Positions 22,587 to 29,959 of a stretch of 46,254 nucleotides of DNA are shown here, piece by piece. The notes beneath the pieces were generated by a model, which was not told the origin of the DNA, searched no databases, and was given only the letters and a program-made list of their open reading frames with translations. How positions within the stretch are numbered: position 1 is the first letter of the stretch; each line of letters starts with the position of its first letter. A program made the translations under genes and the position numbers. Source of the DNA: Cohnella sp. GbtcB17 (GTDB lineage: Bacteria > Bacillota > Bacilli > Paenibacillales > Paenibacillaceae); NCBI RefSeq assembly GCF_019091135.1, contig NZ_JAGXJW010000063.1, forward strand, positions 1 to 46,254, written 5' to 3'.

Positions 22587-24689
22587 ATGAACGATTATAC
22601 GGCGCAGCGGGACGGCGTGTTCCATTCGGTCTGCTCGCTCGATTGCCCCGATCAATGCGGCTTGCTCGTGCACAAGCGAGACGGGATCATCGTCAAGGTC
22701 GAAGGCGACCCGGATCACCCGGTTACGCGCGGCGCGATCTGCAACAAGGTTCGCCATATGGCATCCCGCATCTACGACGAAAAGCGTCTGACCACGCCGC
22801 TCCGGCGCATCGGTGCCAAAGGCGAAGGCCGGTTCGCACCGATCTCCTGGGACGACGCGATTGCGGAGATTACCGATCGTTGGAAAGCACTCATCGCGGC
22901 ACAAGGTTCCGAAAGTATACTTCCATACAGCTTCTACGGCAACATGGGCCGCATCGGGACCGAGGGGATGGGGACGCGTTTTTTTAACCGGATGAACGCG
23001 TCGGAGCTCGACCAGACAATCTGCGAAGCGGCGGGGACGGTCGGCTACCGGTATACGATGGGCGGCAGCTACGGCACCGATCCGGAGCAGACGGTCGGCG
23101 CCAAGCTGTTCATCTTCTGGGGCATCAATGCGGTCAGCTCGACCATGCATCAGGTCACGAACGCGGAGCAGGCGCGCAAGGCCGGCGCGAAGATCGTCGC
23201 CATCGACGACCACCGCAACCGGACCGGCACGTGGGCGGATTGGTTTATCCCGCTGCGTCCCGGCACGGACACGGCGCTGGCGCTCGGCATCATGCACGTC
23301 CTGTTCGCGGAAGGGTTGACGGACGAGGCGTTTTTGCGCGAGTACACGGTCGGCCACGAGGAGCTTCGGGCGCATGTTGCGGCCTATGATCCGGCGACCG
23401 TATCGGGCATTACCGGCGTGCCGGAAGCGGACATCGTCGAGTTGGCCAGGTTGTACGGGCGCACTTCGCCGTCGTTCATACGCATCGGCAACGGCATTCA
23501 GCACCACGACAACGGCGGCATGAACGTGCGGACGATTGCTTGCTTGCCCGCGCTGACCGGGCAATGGCTCGTGCCTGGCGGCGGCGCGATCAAGGGCAAC
23601 GGCGGCTACGTCTCGCACAACGCAAAGGCGCTCGAACGACCCGACCTACGGGGCGGCCGGCGCGCGCGGCGCGTCAACATGAATCGGATCGGCAGCGCGC
23701 TGCTGGAGCTGGATCCGCCGATTTCTTCTATATATGTATACAATAGTAATCCCGCTATCGTCGCGCCGGAGTCGAACAAGGTTCGAGAGGGACTGGCTCG
23801 CGAGGATCTCTTTACCGTCGTGCATGACCTGTTCCTGACGGAGACGGCCAAGTATGCGGATATTGTGCTTCCCGCGACGTCGGCTTTTGAGAATACGGAC
23901 TTGTACCATTCGTATTGGCATCATTATGTACAAATTCAGCAGCCGGTTGTGGCGCCTTACGGACAGAGCAAATCGAACAACGAGGTGTTCCGGCTGCTTG
24001 CCGCAGGGATGGGATACGAGGACGATGCGTTCAAGGACGACGACGCGGAGATGATTCGACAGGCTGTCGATTTCCCGGGCAATTCCGCCTATGAACCGGT
24101 CACCTACGAAGCGCTGGTAGAAAAACAATACGTGCGCGCGGACGTGAAGCCGCTGTTCCCCGGCCGGCTGCGGACGCCTAGCGGCAAGATCGAGCTGTAC
24201 TCGCAGGCGATGGAGCGGCACGGCTTGCCGCCGCTGCCGACGTACGCGCCGCTCAGCGAAGAAGGGGACGAAGCATTCCCGTTCGCTTTCATTCCGGCTC
24301 CGAATCACAATTTCTTGAACTCGACGTTTTCGAACAACGACAAGCACGCGAGCATGGAAAAAACGCCGAAGCTTCATATGAACGCAGCCGACGCGGAAGC
24401 GCTCGGCATCGAGGACGGGGCAGAGGTGCGAGTCTGGAACGCGCGCGGCGAAGCGTGGCTGACCGCCGCGATCGGTGAGGACGTCCTGCCCGGCGTCCTC
24501 GTCAGCCAGGGACTGTGGGCGGACAAGGGAGACGGGCGCAGCGCGACCGTCAACGCGCTCACGCCCGACCGGTTGTCTGACATGGGCGGCGGCGCGGTAT
24601 TTTTCTCCGGCCGGGTCGCGGTAGAGCGAGCGTCCTTGGCTGCGGAGAAGCCGAACGCGCCGGCCGAGGCTATGGGCAGCGCGATCTGA
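22587..24689 (+). CDS. Molybdopterin-dependent oxidoreductase (YyaE-like)
   Basis: A 700-residue member of the prokaryotic molybdopterin oxidoreductase family (DMSO reductase superfamily). The N-terminal [4Fe-4S] ligands are C16, C20, C24 and C52 (SVCSLDCPDQCGLLV ... RGAICNK). The molybdopterin domains follow: SYGTDPEQTVGAKLFIFWGINAVSS, KIVAIDDHRNRTGTWADWFIPLRPGTDTALALG and GNGIQHHDNGGMNVRTI. A C-terminal molydopterin-dinucleotide-binding domain has MNAADAEALGIEDGAEVRVWNARG. There is no twin-arginine signal, so the enzyme is cytoplasmic. B. subtilis YyaE is the likely closest relative. AAGGAG lies 17 bases before the ATG with GGAGGA further upstream. No dedicated electron-transfer subunit is adjacent, and substrate is unknown. 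A strong terminator follows. Confidence 0.88.
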   Translation: MNDYTAQRDGVFHSVCSLDCPDQCGLLVHKRDGIIVKVEGDPDHPVTRGAICNKVRHMASRIYDEKRLTTPLRRIGAKGEGRFAPISWDDAIAEITDRWKALIAAQGSESILPYSFYGNMGRIGTEGMGTRFFNRMNASELDQTICEAAGTVGYRYTMGGSYGTDPEQTVGAKLFIFWGINAVSSTMHQVTNAEQARKAGAKIVAIDDHRNRTGTWADWFIPLRPGTDTALALGIMHVLFAEGLTDEAFLREYTVGHEELRAHVAAYDPATVSGITGVPEADIVELARLYGRTSPSFIRIGNGIQHHDNGGMNVRTIACLPALTGQWLVPGGGAIKGNGGYVSHNAKALERPDLRGGRRARRVNMNRIGSALLELDPPISSIYVYNSNPAIVAPESNKVREGLAREDLFTVVHDLFLTETAKYADIVLPATSAFENTDLYHSYWHHYVQIQQPVVAPYGQSKSNNEVFRLLAAGMGYEDDAFKDDDAEMIRQAVDFPGNSAYEPVTYEALVEKQYVRADVKPLFPGRLRTPSGKIELYSQAMERHGLPPLPTYAPLSEEGDEAFPFAFIPAPNHNFLNSTFSNNDKHASMEKTPKLHMNAADAEALGIEDGAEVRVWNARGEAWLTAAIGEDVLPGVLVSQGLWADKGDGRSATVNALTPDRLSDMGGGAVFFSGRVAVERASLAAEKPNAPAEAMGSAI

Positions 24690-24705
24690 GACGGATTGAC
24701 CGCGC

Positions 24706-24752
24706 GGACCAGGAACTGCCTTATAGCAGGGCAGCGCCTGGTCCGTGTTTTT
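24706..24752 (+). terminator. Rho-independent terminator after the molybdopterin enzyme
   Basis: GGACCAGG (24706-24713) pairs with CCTGGTCC (24737-24744). A further CTGCC/GGCAG stem sits inside, and GTGTTTTTTG follows. Confidence 0.85.
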
Positions 24753-24788
24753 TGTTGCCCACTTTGTGGGAGCCGCACCCCCGTAAAC

Positions 24789-25247
24789 TCGCAGACTATC
24801 GATTAACGTGCACACTTCAAGCGCCTTACTCTCGTGAATTCGCCAACTATCGAATTACGTGCATGATTGGGCAGGTTACTCCTCATGGTCTCGCCAACTA
24901 TTGAACTACGTGCATACTTGGGCAGGTTACTCCTCGTGGTCTCGCCAACTATCGATTAACGTGCATACTTGAGCTGGTTACTCCTCGTGGTCTCGCTATC
25001 TATCGAACTACGTGCATACTTGGACTGGTTACCTCTCGCGATCTCGCCAACTATCGAACTACACGCACACTTGGGCTGGTTAATCCTCATGGTCTCTCTA
25101 ACTATCGATCTACGTGCATACTTGAGCTGGTTACTCCTCGTGGTCTCGCCAACTATCGAACTAAACGCATACTTCGAGCGCTGCACCTTAGCATATTCGC
25201 CAACTATCGATCAACGTGCATACTTCAAACGCCGCACCCTCGCATGC
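24789..25247. repeat. Tandem repeat array, 9 units of 51 bp
   Basis: Nine head-to-tail imperfect copies of a 51-bp unit start at 24789, 24840, 24891, 24942, 24993, 25044, 25095, 25146 and 25197. The best-conserved part is TCGCCAACTATCGA followed by ACGTGCATACTT. The unit length is a multiple of three and contains few stops, so frames stay open on both strands; these are not credible genes, lacking ribosome sites and reading as simple 17-residue repeats. There are no unique spacers, so it is not a CRISPR. The array ends three bases before the TTGACA of the PerR-like gene's promoter. It accounts for the long gap between the molybdopterin gene and perR. Confidence 0.95.
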
Positions 25248-25249
25248 GC

Positions 25250-25293
25250 TTGACAAAACCATTAAATAAATTTAAACTAAATCTAAATTTAAA
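25250..25293 (+). promoter_or_regulatory. Promoter with AT-rich operator of the PerR-like gene
   Basis: TTGACA (25250-25255) and TAAACT (25273-25278) are 17 bp apart. Two copies of the decamer TAAATTTAAA, each containing the palindrome TAAATTTA, lie at 25267-25276 and 25284-25293, the first overlapping the -10. AT-rich dyads of this kind are typical of Fur/PerR operators and suggest autoregulation, but the match to the known PerR box is loose. Confidence 0.6.
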
Positions 25294-25345
25294 TAACGCA
25301 TTGAATTCCGCACACCAATCCAATTCAAATAAAGAGGGGATTCCC

Positions 25346-25744
25346 ATGACCAAGCGCAATTTGACGGCCCCCCGCAAGCTTGTCTACGACATCGTGATGC
25401 AGGCCGACGATCATCCGACGGCCGCGGACATTATCGATCGCCTCAAGGCGCAGGGACAATCCGTCGCTTACGCCACCGTATACAACTCACTCCGCTATTT
25501 GACCGACGAGGGTCTCATTCACGAGCTGAAGCTCGAAGGCAAGACGAGCCGGTACGACGGCCGCGGCGAGGACCATGCGCACATCGTGTGCGTATCCTGC
25601 GGCAAAGTCGACGAGGTGATGACGCCGCCGCCGGCCGAATGGCTGGTTAAGGTCGCCCAAGAGAGCGGATACGCGCTGACGGACGAGCAATTTATTTTCA
25701 AAGGAGAGTGCCCCGCATGCCGGACATCCAAGCAGAAGAATTGA
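25346..25744 (+). CDS. perR: Fur family regulator, PerR-like
   Basis: A 132-residue ferric-uptake-regulator family repressor. The winged helix (residues 1-60, PTAADIIDRLKAQGQSVAYATVYNSLRYLTDEGLI) is followed by the metal-binding dimerisation domain. Residues at the PerR-type regulatory site are present: H23, D71 in SRYDGRG, H77, H79 (DHAH) and D89, and the structural zinc cysteines C82, C85 (CVSC), C122 and C125 (CPAC). The Asp in the position of B. subtilis D85 favours a peroxide sensor (PerR) over Fur or Zur, but position-by-position alignment was not possible. The start at 25346 follows AGAGGGG; upstream in-frame ATGs lie in the promoter. Neighbours (TrxB, AhpC) fit a peroxide regulon. The 3' end overlaps the next gene by 28 bp. 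Confidence 0.85.
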   Translation: MTKRNLTAPRKLVYDIVMQADDHPTAADIIDRLKAQGQSVAYATVYNSLRYLTDEGLIHELKLEGKTSRYDGRGEDHAHIVCVSCGKVDEVMTPPPAEWLVKVAQESGYALTDEQFIFKGECPACRTSKQKN

Positions 25745-26421
25745 TGGGCGCCTACTGCGACACGACGCGTCGGATCGTCGTCGTCAGCGCGTACCCGGCG
25801 CGGCTGCAGCCGCTGCTCGCCGAACTGACGACGCGCTGCTACGACGTGCTCGTCTTCCGCCATGGGCAGGAGGCGCTGCTCTCCAGCCTTCAGATCGATC
25901 TGCTCATCGCCGACCGTTCGGTCGCGGGTCACGATCCGCTTAGCGGCATGTCCGAGCTGAAGACGCCCGCGCTATATCTCGTCGAACCCGCCGCGCTGCA
26001 GGACGAGCATGCCGTCCCGGGCACGGAAGCAAACCCAAGCGAGGCTTGGCCAAGCGACGTCGGCGCACTGCTCGCGCGTATCGAGGACTTGGCAGGCAAG
26101 AGCGCCCCGGCAGCCGGACCCGACGAAGCGGCTTTCAAGGACATCCGCATGGATCTGCGGCGGGTGACCGTCCAGCGGGACGGCCGGCGCGTCGAGCTGA
26201 CCAAGACGGAGTTCGATATTTTGCGGGCATTGCTAATGTCGGGCGGCGGCGTGCTGTCCCGTCAGGACCTGATGGAGAAGCTGTGGGGCGAAGGCTACTT
26301 CGGCGGCAGCAACTCGATCGATGTCCATATCAAGAGCTTGCGCAAAAAGCTCGGCGACGACCCGAAAAATCCGCGCTATATCGTGACCGTCCGCGGCGTG
26401 GGCTATCGGACGGCTGACTAG
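25717..26421 (+). CDS. OmpR-family regulator with degenerate receiver domain
   Basis: A 234-residue protein. The C-terminal half is a canonical OmpR/PhoB winged helix (VELTKTEFDILRALLMSGGG...LMEKLWGEGYFGGSNSIDVHIKSLRKKLGDDPKNPRYIVTVRGVGYRTAD). The N-terminal half looks like a receiver that has lost its chemistry: the acidic pair after strand 1 is replaced by SAYP (residues 24-27, in RIVVVSAYPARL), the conserved Thr/Ser and Lys of strands 4 and 5 are not found, and only an Asp at 66 (LLIADRSVAG) sits at the phosphoacceptor position. It is therefore probably phosphorylation-independent; there is no cognate kinase nearby. GGAG at 25703-25706 sets the ATG at 25717, inside the perR reading frame, so the two are translationally coupled. 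A regular 11-bp repeat array follows it, upstream of trxB. Confidence 0.82.
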   Translation: MPDIQAEELMGAYCDTTRRIVVVSAYPARLQPLLAELTTRCYDVLVFRHGQEALLSSLQIDLLIADRSVAGHDPLSGMSELKTPALYLVEPAALQDEHAVPGTEANPSEAWPSDVGALLARIEDLAGKSAPAAGPDEAAFKDIRMDLRRVTVQRDGRRVELTKTEFDILRALLMSGGGVLSRQDLMEKLWGEGYFGGSNSIDVHIKSLRKKLGDDPKNPRYIVTVRGVGYRTAD

Positions 26422-26471
26422 CCCGATCCCGTTCGCCGGACGATGGCAGACGACGGCGCCTTCGCCTTTTC

Positions 26472-26536
26472 TTCATCAAACGTTCATGCCGCCTTCATTC
26501 GGCCTTCATGCCGACACGGCGGTCCGGTGTTAAGAT
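26472..26536 (+). promoter_or_regulatory. Four-copy TTCAT direct-repeat array and promoter of trxB
   Basis: TTCATC (26472), TTCATG (26483), TTCATT (26494) and TTCATG (26505) stand exactly 11 bp apart, followed by TAAGAT (26531-26536) as -10, 26 bp from the start of the last repeat. No good -35 element exists, so an activator is expected. The layout is that of OmpR/PhoP-type activated promoters. The likely binders are the pseudo-receiver regulator encoded immediately upstream or PhoP. Confidence 0.7.
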
Positions 26537-26574
26537 AAATTCATCGAACGCCAAGGTTGAGAGGAGAGAGTCAT

Positions 26575-27525
26575 ATGAGACACACGATCATCGTCGGCAC
26601 GGGTCCTGCGGGACTGACCGCCGCCATCTATCTGGCCCGCGCGGGGCTCGCTCCGCTCGTCATCGAAGGCCCCGAACCCGGCGGCCAGCTCACGACTACG
26701 ACAGAGGTCGAGAATTTTCCGGGGTTCCCCGATGGTATCATGGGCCCGGAATTGATGGATAATATGCGCAAGCAAGCGCAGCGCTTCGGCGCCGAATTCC
26801 GGAGCGGCTGGGTGACGAAGGCCGATCTGTCGAAGCGTCCGTTTACGCTCACGGTCGACGGCAAGGAAGAGCTGCAGGCGCAGACCGTCATCGTCTCGAC
26901 GGGCGCGTCGGCCAAGTACCTGGGCATCCCCGGGGAAAAGGACAATGTCGGACGCGGCGTCAGCACCTGCGCGACGTGCGACGGCTTCTTTTTCAGAGGC
27001 AAGAAGATCATCGTCATCGGCGGCGGCGACTCCGCGATGGAGGAAGCGAACTTCCTGACCCGCTTCGCGTCGGAAGTTGTGCTGGTCAACCGCCGCACCG
27101 AGCTGCGCGCCTCGAAGATCATGCAGGAGCGCGCCCGCGACAACGCCAAGATCAGCTGGAGCCTGAACCGCACGCCGCTTGAAGTGGTCGCCGGACCGCT
27201 CGGCGTGAAGGGTCTCAAGGTGCTGAACAACGAGACCGGCGAAGAAGAACTGATCGAAGCGGAAGGCGTATTCGTGGCGATCGGCCATACGCCGAACACG
27301 AAGTTTCTGGAAGGCCAGCTGAAGACGGACGAGACCGGCTACATCCTCGTCACGCCCGGCACGACCGAGACGAACATCCCCGGCGTATTCGCCTGCGGCG
27401 ACGTCCAGGACAGCAAGTACCGCCAGGCGATCAGCGCCGCGGGTACCGGCTGTATGGCCGCGCTGGACGCCGAACGGTTCCTGGAGGCGAACGAATCGCC
27501 AGCTGCGATCGCTTCCGTTTTCTGA
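26575..27525 (+). CDS. trxB: Thioredoxin reductase
   Basis: A 316-residue low-molecular-weight thioredoxin reductase, which passes electrons from NADPH via FAD and a redox disulfide to thioredoxin. The N-terminal FAD loop is IIVGTGPAGLTAAIYLARAG; PGGQLTTTTEVENFPGFP is family-typical; the redox pair is C132/C135 in STCATCDGFFFRGK; the NADPH loop is VIGGGDSAMEEANFL followed by RRTELRAS; the second FAD motif is GVFACGDVQD. The start at 26575 follows GAGGAGAG; an upstream ATG at 26557 overlaps that site. It has its own promoter with a phased TTCAT array. The position between a PerR-like operon and a peroxiredoxin gene fits a thiol-based peroxide defence. B. subtilis has its trxB in a different context. 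Confidence 0.93.
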   Translation: MRHTIIVGTGPAGLTAAIYLARAGLAPLVIEGPEPGGQLTTTTEVENFPGFPDGIMGPELMDNMRKQAQRFGAEFRSGWVTKADLSKRPFTLTVDGKEELQAQTVIVSTGASAKYLGIPGEKDNVGRGVSTCATCDGFFFRGKKIIVIGGGDSAMEEANFLTRFASEVVLVNRRTELRASKIMQERARDNAKISWSLNRTPLEVVAGPLGVKGLKVLNNETGEEELIEAEGVFVAIGHTPNTKFLEGQLKTDETGYILVTPGTTETNIPGVFACGDVQDSKYRQAISAAGTGCMAALDAERFLEANESPAAIASVF

Positions 27526-27588
27526 GAAGCCTTTGTTGAAATAGATTATGCCCATACATCAAACTACATTCAGGAGGATTTATCCCTT

Positions 27589-28152
27589 ATGACGACCATC
27601 GCCAATCCGTATCCTTTCGCCAAAGTCGGCCTTCCCGCTCCATCGTTTAACCTGCTGTCCACGAAAAACCTCGACTCGCTCGAGGAAAAAGTATCGCTTG
27701 AAGATTATCGCGGCAAATGGCTCGTTTTCTTCTTCTGGCCGTTCGACTTCACGTTCGTCTGCCCGACCGAGATCCGCGGCTTCAGCGACAGCTACGACGA
27801 ATTCAAAGCGCTCGATTGCGAGGTGCTGGGCGCGTCGGTGGACAGCATCTACACGCATAAAGCGTGGATCGAGACGCCGGTCGAGAACAACGGCATCGGC
27901 GCGATCAAGTTCCCGATCGTGTCCGACTTCACGAAGGAAACCGCGCATGCTTACGGCATTCTCGACGACGCGTCCGGCGCGGCGCATCGCGGCCTCTTCA
28001 TCGTCGATCCCGAAGGCGTGCTGCGCTACCAGGTCGTGACCGACATGAACGTCGGCCGCAGCGTGGACGAGACGCTTCGCATTTTGCAGGCGCTCCAATC
28101 CGGCGGTCTGTGCCCGGTCAACTGGAAGCCGGGACAAAAGACGCTCGGCTAA
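27589..28152 (+). CDS. ahpC: 2-Cys peroxiredoxin (AhpC family)
   Basis: A 187-residue typical 2-Cys peroxiredoxin that reduces hydrogen peroxide and organic hydroperoxides. Peroxidatic C58 lies in FDFTFVCPTEI and resolving C175 in GGLCPVNWKPG, with the helper residues of the PxxxTxxC motif. The FTKETAHAYGILDDASGAAHRGLFIVDPEGVLRY stretch is also typical of the AhpC/PRX group. AGGAGG lies 16-17 bases before the ATG. The gene follows trxB by 63 bp without a terminator between them, so trxB may provide both co-transcription and the reducing route via thioredoxin; no ahpF is present. A 12-bp perfect-stem terminator follows. Confidence 0.94.
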   Translation: MTTIANPYPFAKVGLPAPSFNLLSTKNLDSLEEKVSLEDYRGKWLVFFFWPFDFTFVCPTEIRGFSDSYDEFKALDCEVLGASVDSIYTHKAWIETPVENNGIGAIKFPIVSDFTKETAHAYGILDDASGAAHRGLFIVDPEGVLRYQVVTDMNVGRSVDETLRILQALQSGGLCPVNWKPGQKTLG

Positions 28153-28171
28153 TCCACAATAATACGATAGG

Positions 28172-28204
28172 ATGGACCGGAAGCAAGACTTCCGGTCCAT
28201 TTCC
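28172..28204 (+). terminator. Rho-independent terminator after ahpC
   Basis: A perfect 12-bp stem, ATGGACCGGAAG/CTTCCGGTCCAT, with a five-base loop is followed by TTTCCCC. It lies 20 bp after the ahpC stop. Confidence 0.85.
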
Positions 28205-28312
28205 CCGTTGGCGGCGGAAGCTTCAAGGTTGCGTAATGAGGGGAAAAATGGGAAGAAGCTTGCGGCTTGGCGAAAATGGAAGCAGGCGGAAGAAGAGAGG
28301 GGGGATATCGCG

Positions 28313-29059
28313 ATGAACGAGGTTGTCGCGCAGCTTATGCAGCACCGCTCCGTTCGATCCTTCGATCCGACGCCGGTACCCGAGACGGATCTGCGCGAGA
28401 TCGTCGCGGCCGGACAGATGGCGTCGACGTCGAGCAACGTACAGGCTTACAGCGTCGTTGCGGTCACGGACCCGGCACTCAAGCGCGAGCTGTCCGTCTT
28501 GACGGGCAATCAGGCGTATGTCGAGACATGCCCGGTCTTTCTCGTCTGGTGCGCGGATTTGAACAGGCCATCCAGGGCAGCCAACACGTATATAGAATCG
28601 GATGCCGACGTGTACGCGGATTCTGCGGAAAGCTTTATCGTCGCGACGGTGGACGCGGCGCTGGCCGCGCAAAACGCCGCGATCGCCGCCGAGTCGATGG
28701 GCTACGGCATTTGCTATATCGGAGGCATTCGCAACCGGATCGAGGAAGTATCGACGCTGCTCGGCCTGCCGAGCCTGGCGTATCCGGTGTTCGGCATGTG
28801 CGTGGGGCTGCCGGTTCAACCGAGCGGACAGCGGCCAAGGCTGCCGGTCGAAGCGGTGCTCCATTGGAACCGGTATGACGCCGACGGCGTATTCGGGCCG
28901 GTCGCCGAGTACGACGAGACGATGACGCGATATTTGCGAATGCGGACGGAAGGCCGCAAGAGCACGCCCTGGACGAAGATTATGGCGGAATGGCTGACGC
29001 GTCCCAATCGGCTTCACATGCTGGATTACTTAAAAAATCGGGGCTTCCTGAAGCGTTAA
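28313..29059 (+). CDS. NADPH-dependent nitro/flavin oxidoreductase (NfrA-like)
   Basis: A 248-residue FMN-dependent nitroreductase family enzyme, probably NADPH-linked. The N-terminus MNEVVAQLMQHRSVRSFDPTPVPETDLREIV has the FMN-phosphate binding RSVRxF motif; STSSNVQAYSVV, SAESFIVATVDAALAAQNAAIAAESMGYGICYIGGIR and FGMCVGLPVQPSGQRPRLP are typical of the NfrA group (B. subtilis NfrA/YwcG), which can reduce flavins, quinones and nitro compounds. The ATG at 28313 follows GAGAGGGGGG; an upstream in-frame ATG at 28172 lies in the ahpC terminator. It is separated from ahpC by that terminator but stays in the redox block. Confidence 0.88.
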   Translation: MNEVVAQLMQHRSVRSFDPTPVPETDLREIVAAGQMASTSSNVQAYSVVAVTDPALKRELSVLTGNQAYVETCPVFLVWCADLNRPSRAANTYIESDADVYADSAESFIVATVDAALAAQNAAIAAESMGYGICYIGGIRNRIEEVSTLLGLPSLAYPVFGMCVGLPVQPSGQRPRLPVEAVLHWNRYDADGVFGPVAEYDETMTRYLRMRTEGRKSTPWTKIMAEWLTRPNRLHMLDYLKNRGFLKR

Positions 29060-29092
29060 AACGGGTCTTTTTTGTGACAGCCGTCGCTGCGC

Positions 29093-29122
29093 TTGTGATC
29101 GCGCCGTCCGTTGGCCTATACT
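29093..29122 (+). promoter_or_regulatory. Promoter of the lipoprotein gene
   Basis: TTGTGA (29093-29098) and TATACT (29117-29122) are separated by 18 bp, in the 132-bp gap after the nitroreductase gene. Confidence 0.5.
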
Positions 29123-29191
29123 ACTTTTATTGCGGCACCTATTGCGACACGCCGGCTCTTGAGAGCCGTTTGAAGGAGGATGGACGCGATC

Positions 29192-29827
29192 TTGAGTCCA
29201 GTATGGAAAGGGGCGGCAGCGGCGCTGCTGGCTGCGGCGCTGCTCGCCGGATGCGCGTCGGGACGCTCGAATACAAACGGCGAATCCGGTACGGCGGCAG
29301 CTTCCCCGACGGCATCCGCGCAGGCTTCCGCCCCGGCGAGCGAGGTATTGCCGGCCGACGGCGAGGCGAAGACCTACCACTTCGACCTGAAGTCGACGTC
29401 GGTCGAGCCGCTGCCCAAGTGGGCCGGGCAGGTCGATATGACCAAGAAGGATCCGCTGTACGTATCCGGCACCGATCTGGAAGGCGCGCTTTCGATCGAT
29501 CTGAAGCTGTCGCGCAAAGGGAACTATTTGATCGCCGGCGGAGAGGGCGTACTCTGGAACGGGCAGCGCTCCGTCAAGTTCGCCATGCCGGACAATTCCA
29601 CGTTGATTGAAAAACAGCTGAGCGCGGACGGCACGCTTGTGTTCGGCGGCCTGCAGGCGCATTCGGACGAGATCGACCGCGACTTTTCCTTCGATCTTCG
29701 TTTCGTCCCGGAAGCCAGCGAGCTCGAGCTTCGCTTGCCGAACAAGGACGGGCTGATCCGTTTCGGCCAGAGCGCCGTGCTTGAACGGCACAAGGAGGAG
29801 GTCGCGCAGATCACTGCGGCTTCCTGA
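29192..29827 (+). CDS. Putative lipoprotein of unknown function
   Basis: A 211-residue predicted lipoprotein. The signal peptide (MSPVWKGAAAALLAAALLAGC) ends with the lipobox LAGC, Cys21 being the acylated residue; a Ser/Ala/Thr/Pro-rich linker follows, then a soluble domain rich in beta strands (KTYHFDLKSTSVEPLPKW, LSIDLKLSRKGNYLI, LVFGGLQAHSDEIDRDFSFDLRFVP). I do not recognise the domain. The start is taken as TTG at 29192, with GGAGG at 29175-29179; the ATG at 29180 directly abuts that site and would add four residues. A good terminator follows. It may be anchored to the outer face of the membrane. Confidence 0.78.
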   Translation: MSPVWKGAAAALLAAALLAGCASGRSNTNGESGTAAASPTASAQASAPASEVLPADGEAKTYHFDLKSTSVEPLPKWAGQVDMTKKDPLYVSGTDLEGALSIDLKLSRKGNYLIAGGEGVLWNGQRSVKFAMPDNSTLIEKQLSADGTLVFGGLQAHSDEIDRDFSFDLRFVPEASELELRLPNKDGLIRFGQSAVLERHKEEVAQITAAS

Positions 29828-29835
29828 TGTTCGGT

Positions 29836-29863
29836 GCCCCATCTTCAGACAGATGGGGCTTTT
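29836..29863 (+). terminator. Rho-independent terminator after the lipoprotein gene
   Basis: GCCCCATCT/AGATGGGGC form a perfect 9-bp stem with a six-base loop, followed by TTTTC. Confidence 0.85.
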
Positions 29864-29878
29864 CGCGCGGGACGATGC

Positions 29879-29907
29879 TTGACCCCCGCCAAGGCAGCGC
29901 TTATAAT
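29879..29907 (+). promoter_or_regulatory. Promoter of the flavin reductase gene
   Basis: TTGACC (29879-29884) and a perfect TATAAT (29902-29907) are 17 bp apart, close to the best sigma-A promoter in the window. The start codon follows at 29960. Confidence 0.75.
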
Positions 29908-29959
29908 GAATTAAAATCCGATGGCAAAAATCGGAATAACGGAAAAGGTGTGAGCATTC

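Noticed and set aside
24789..25247. Possible CRISPR array (regular repeats)
   Set aside because: Units are directly head to tail with no unique spacers, and there are no cas genes. The same holds for the 52-bp array at 44444-44882.
24956..25253. Open frames on both strands within the 51-bp tandem repeat that translate to 17-residue repeats
   Set aside because: They come from a repeat unit length divisible by three. No ribosome site precedes them, and both strands read equally well, so coding is not supported.
28990..29610. Membrane-protein-like start (FFVTAVAALVIAPSVGLYYFY) between the nitroreductase and lipoprotein genes
   Set aside because: The frame continues as the wrong frame of the lipoprotein gene, has no ribosome site, and the region is better explained as a promoter plus leader.
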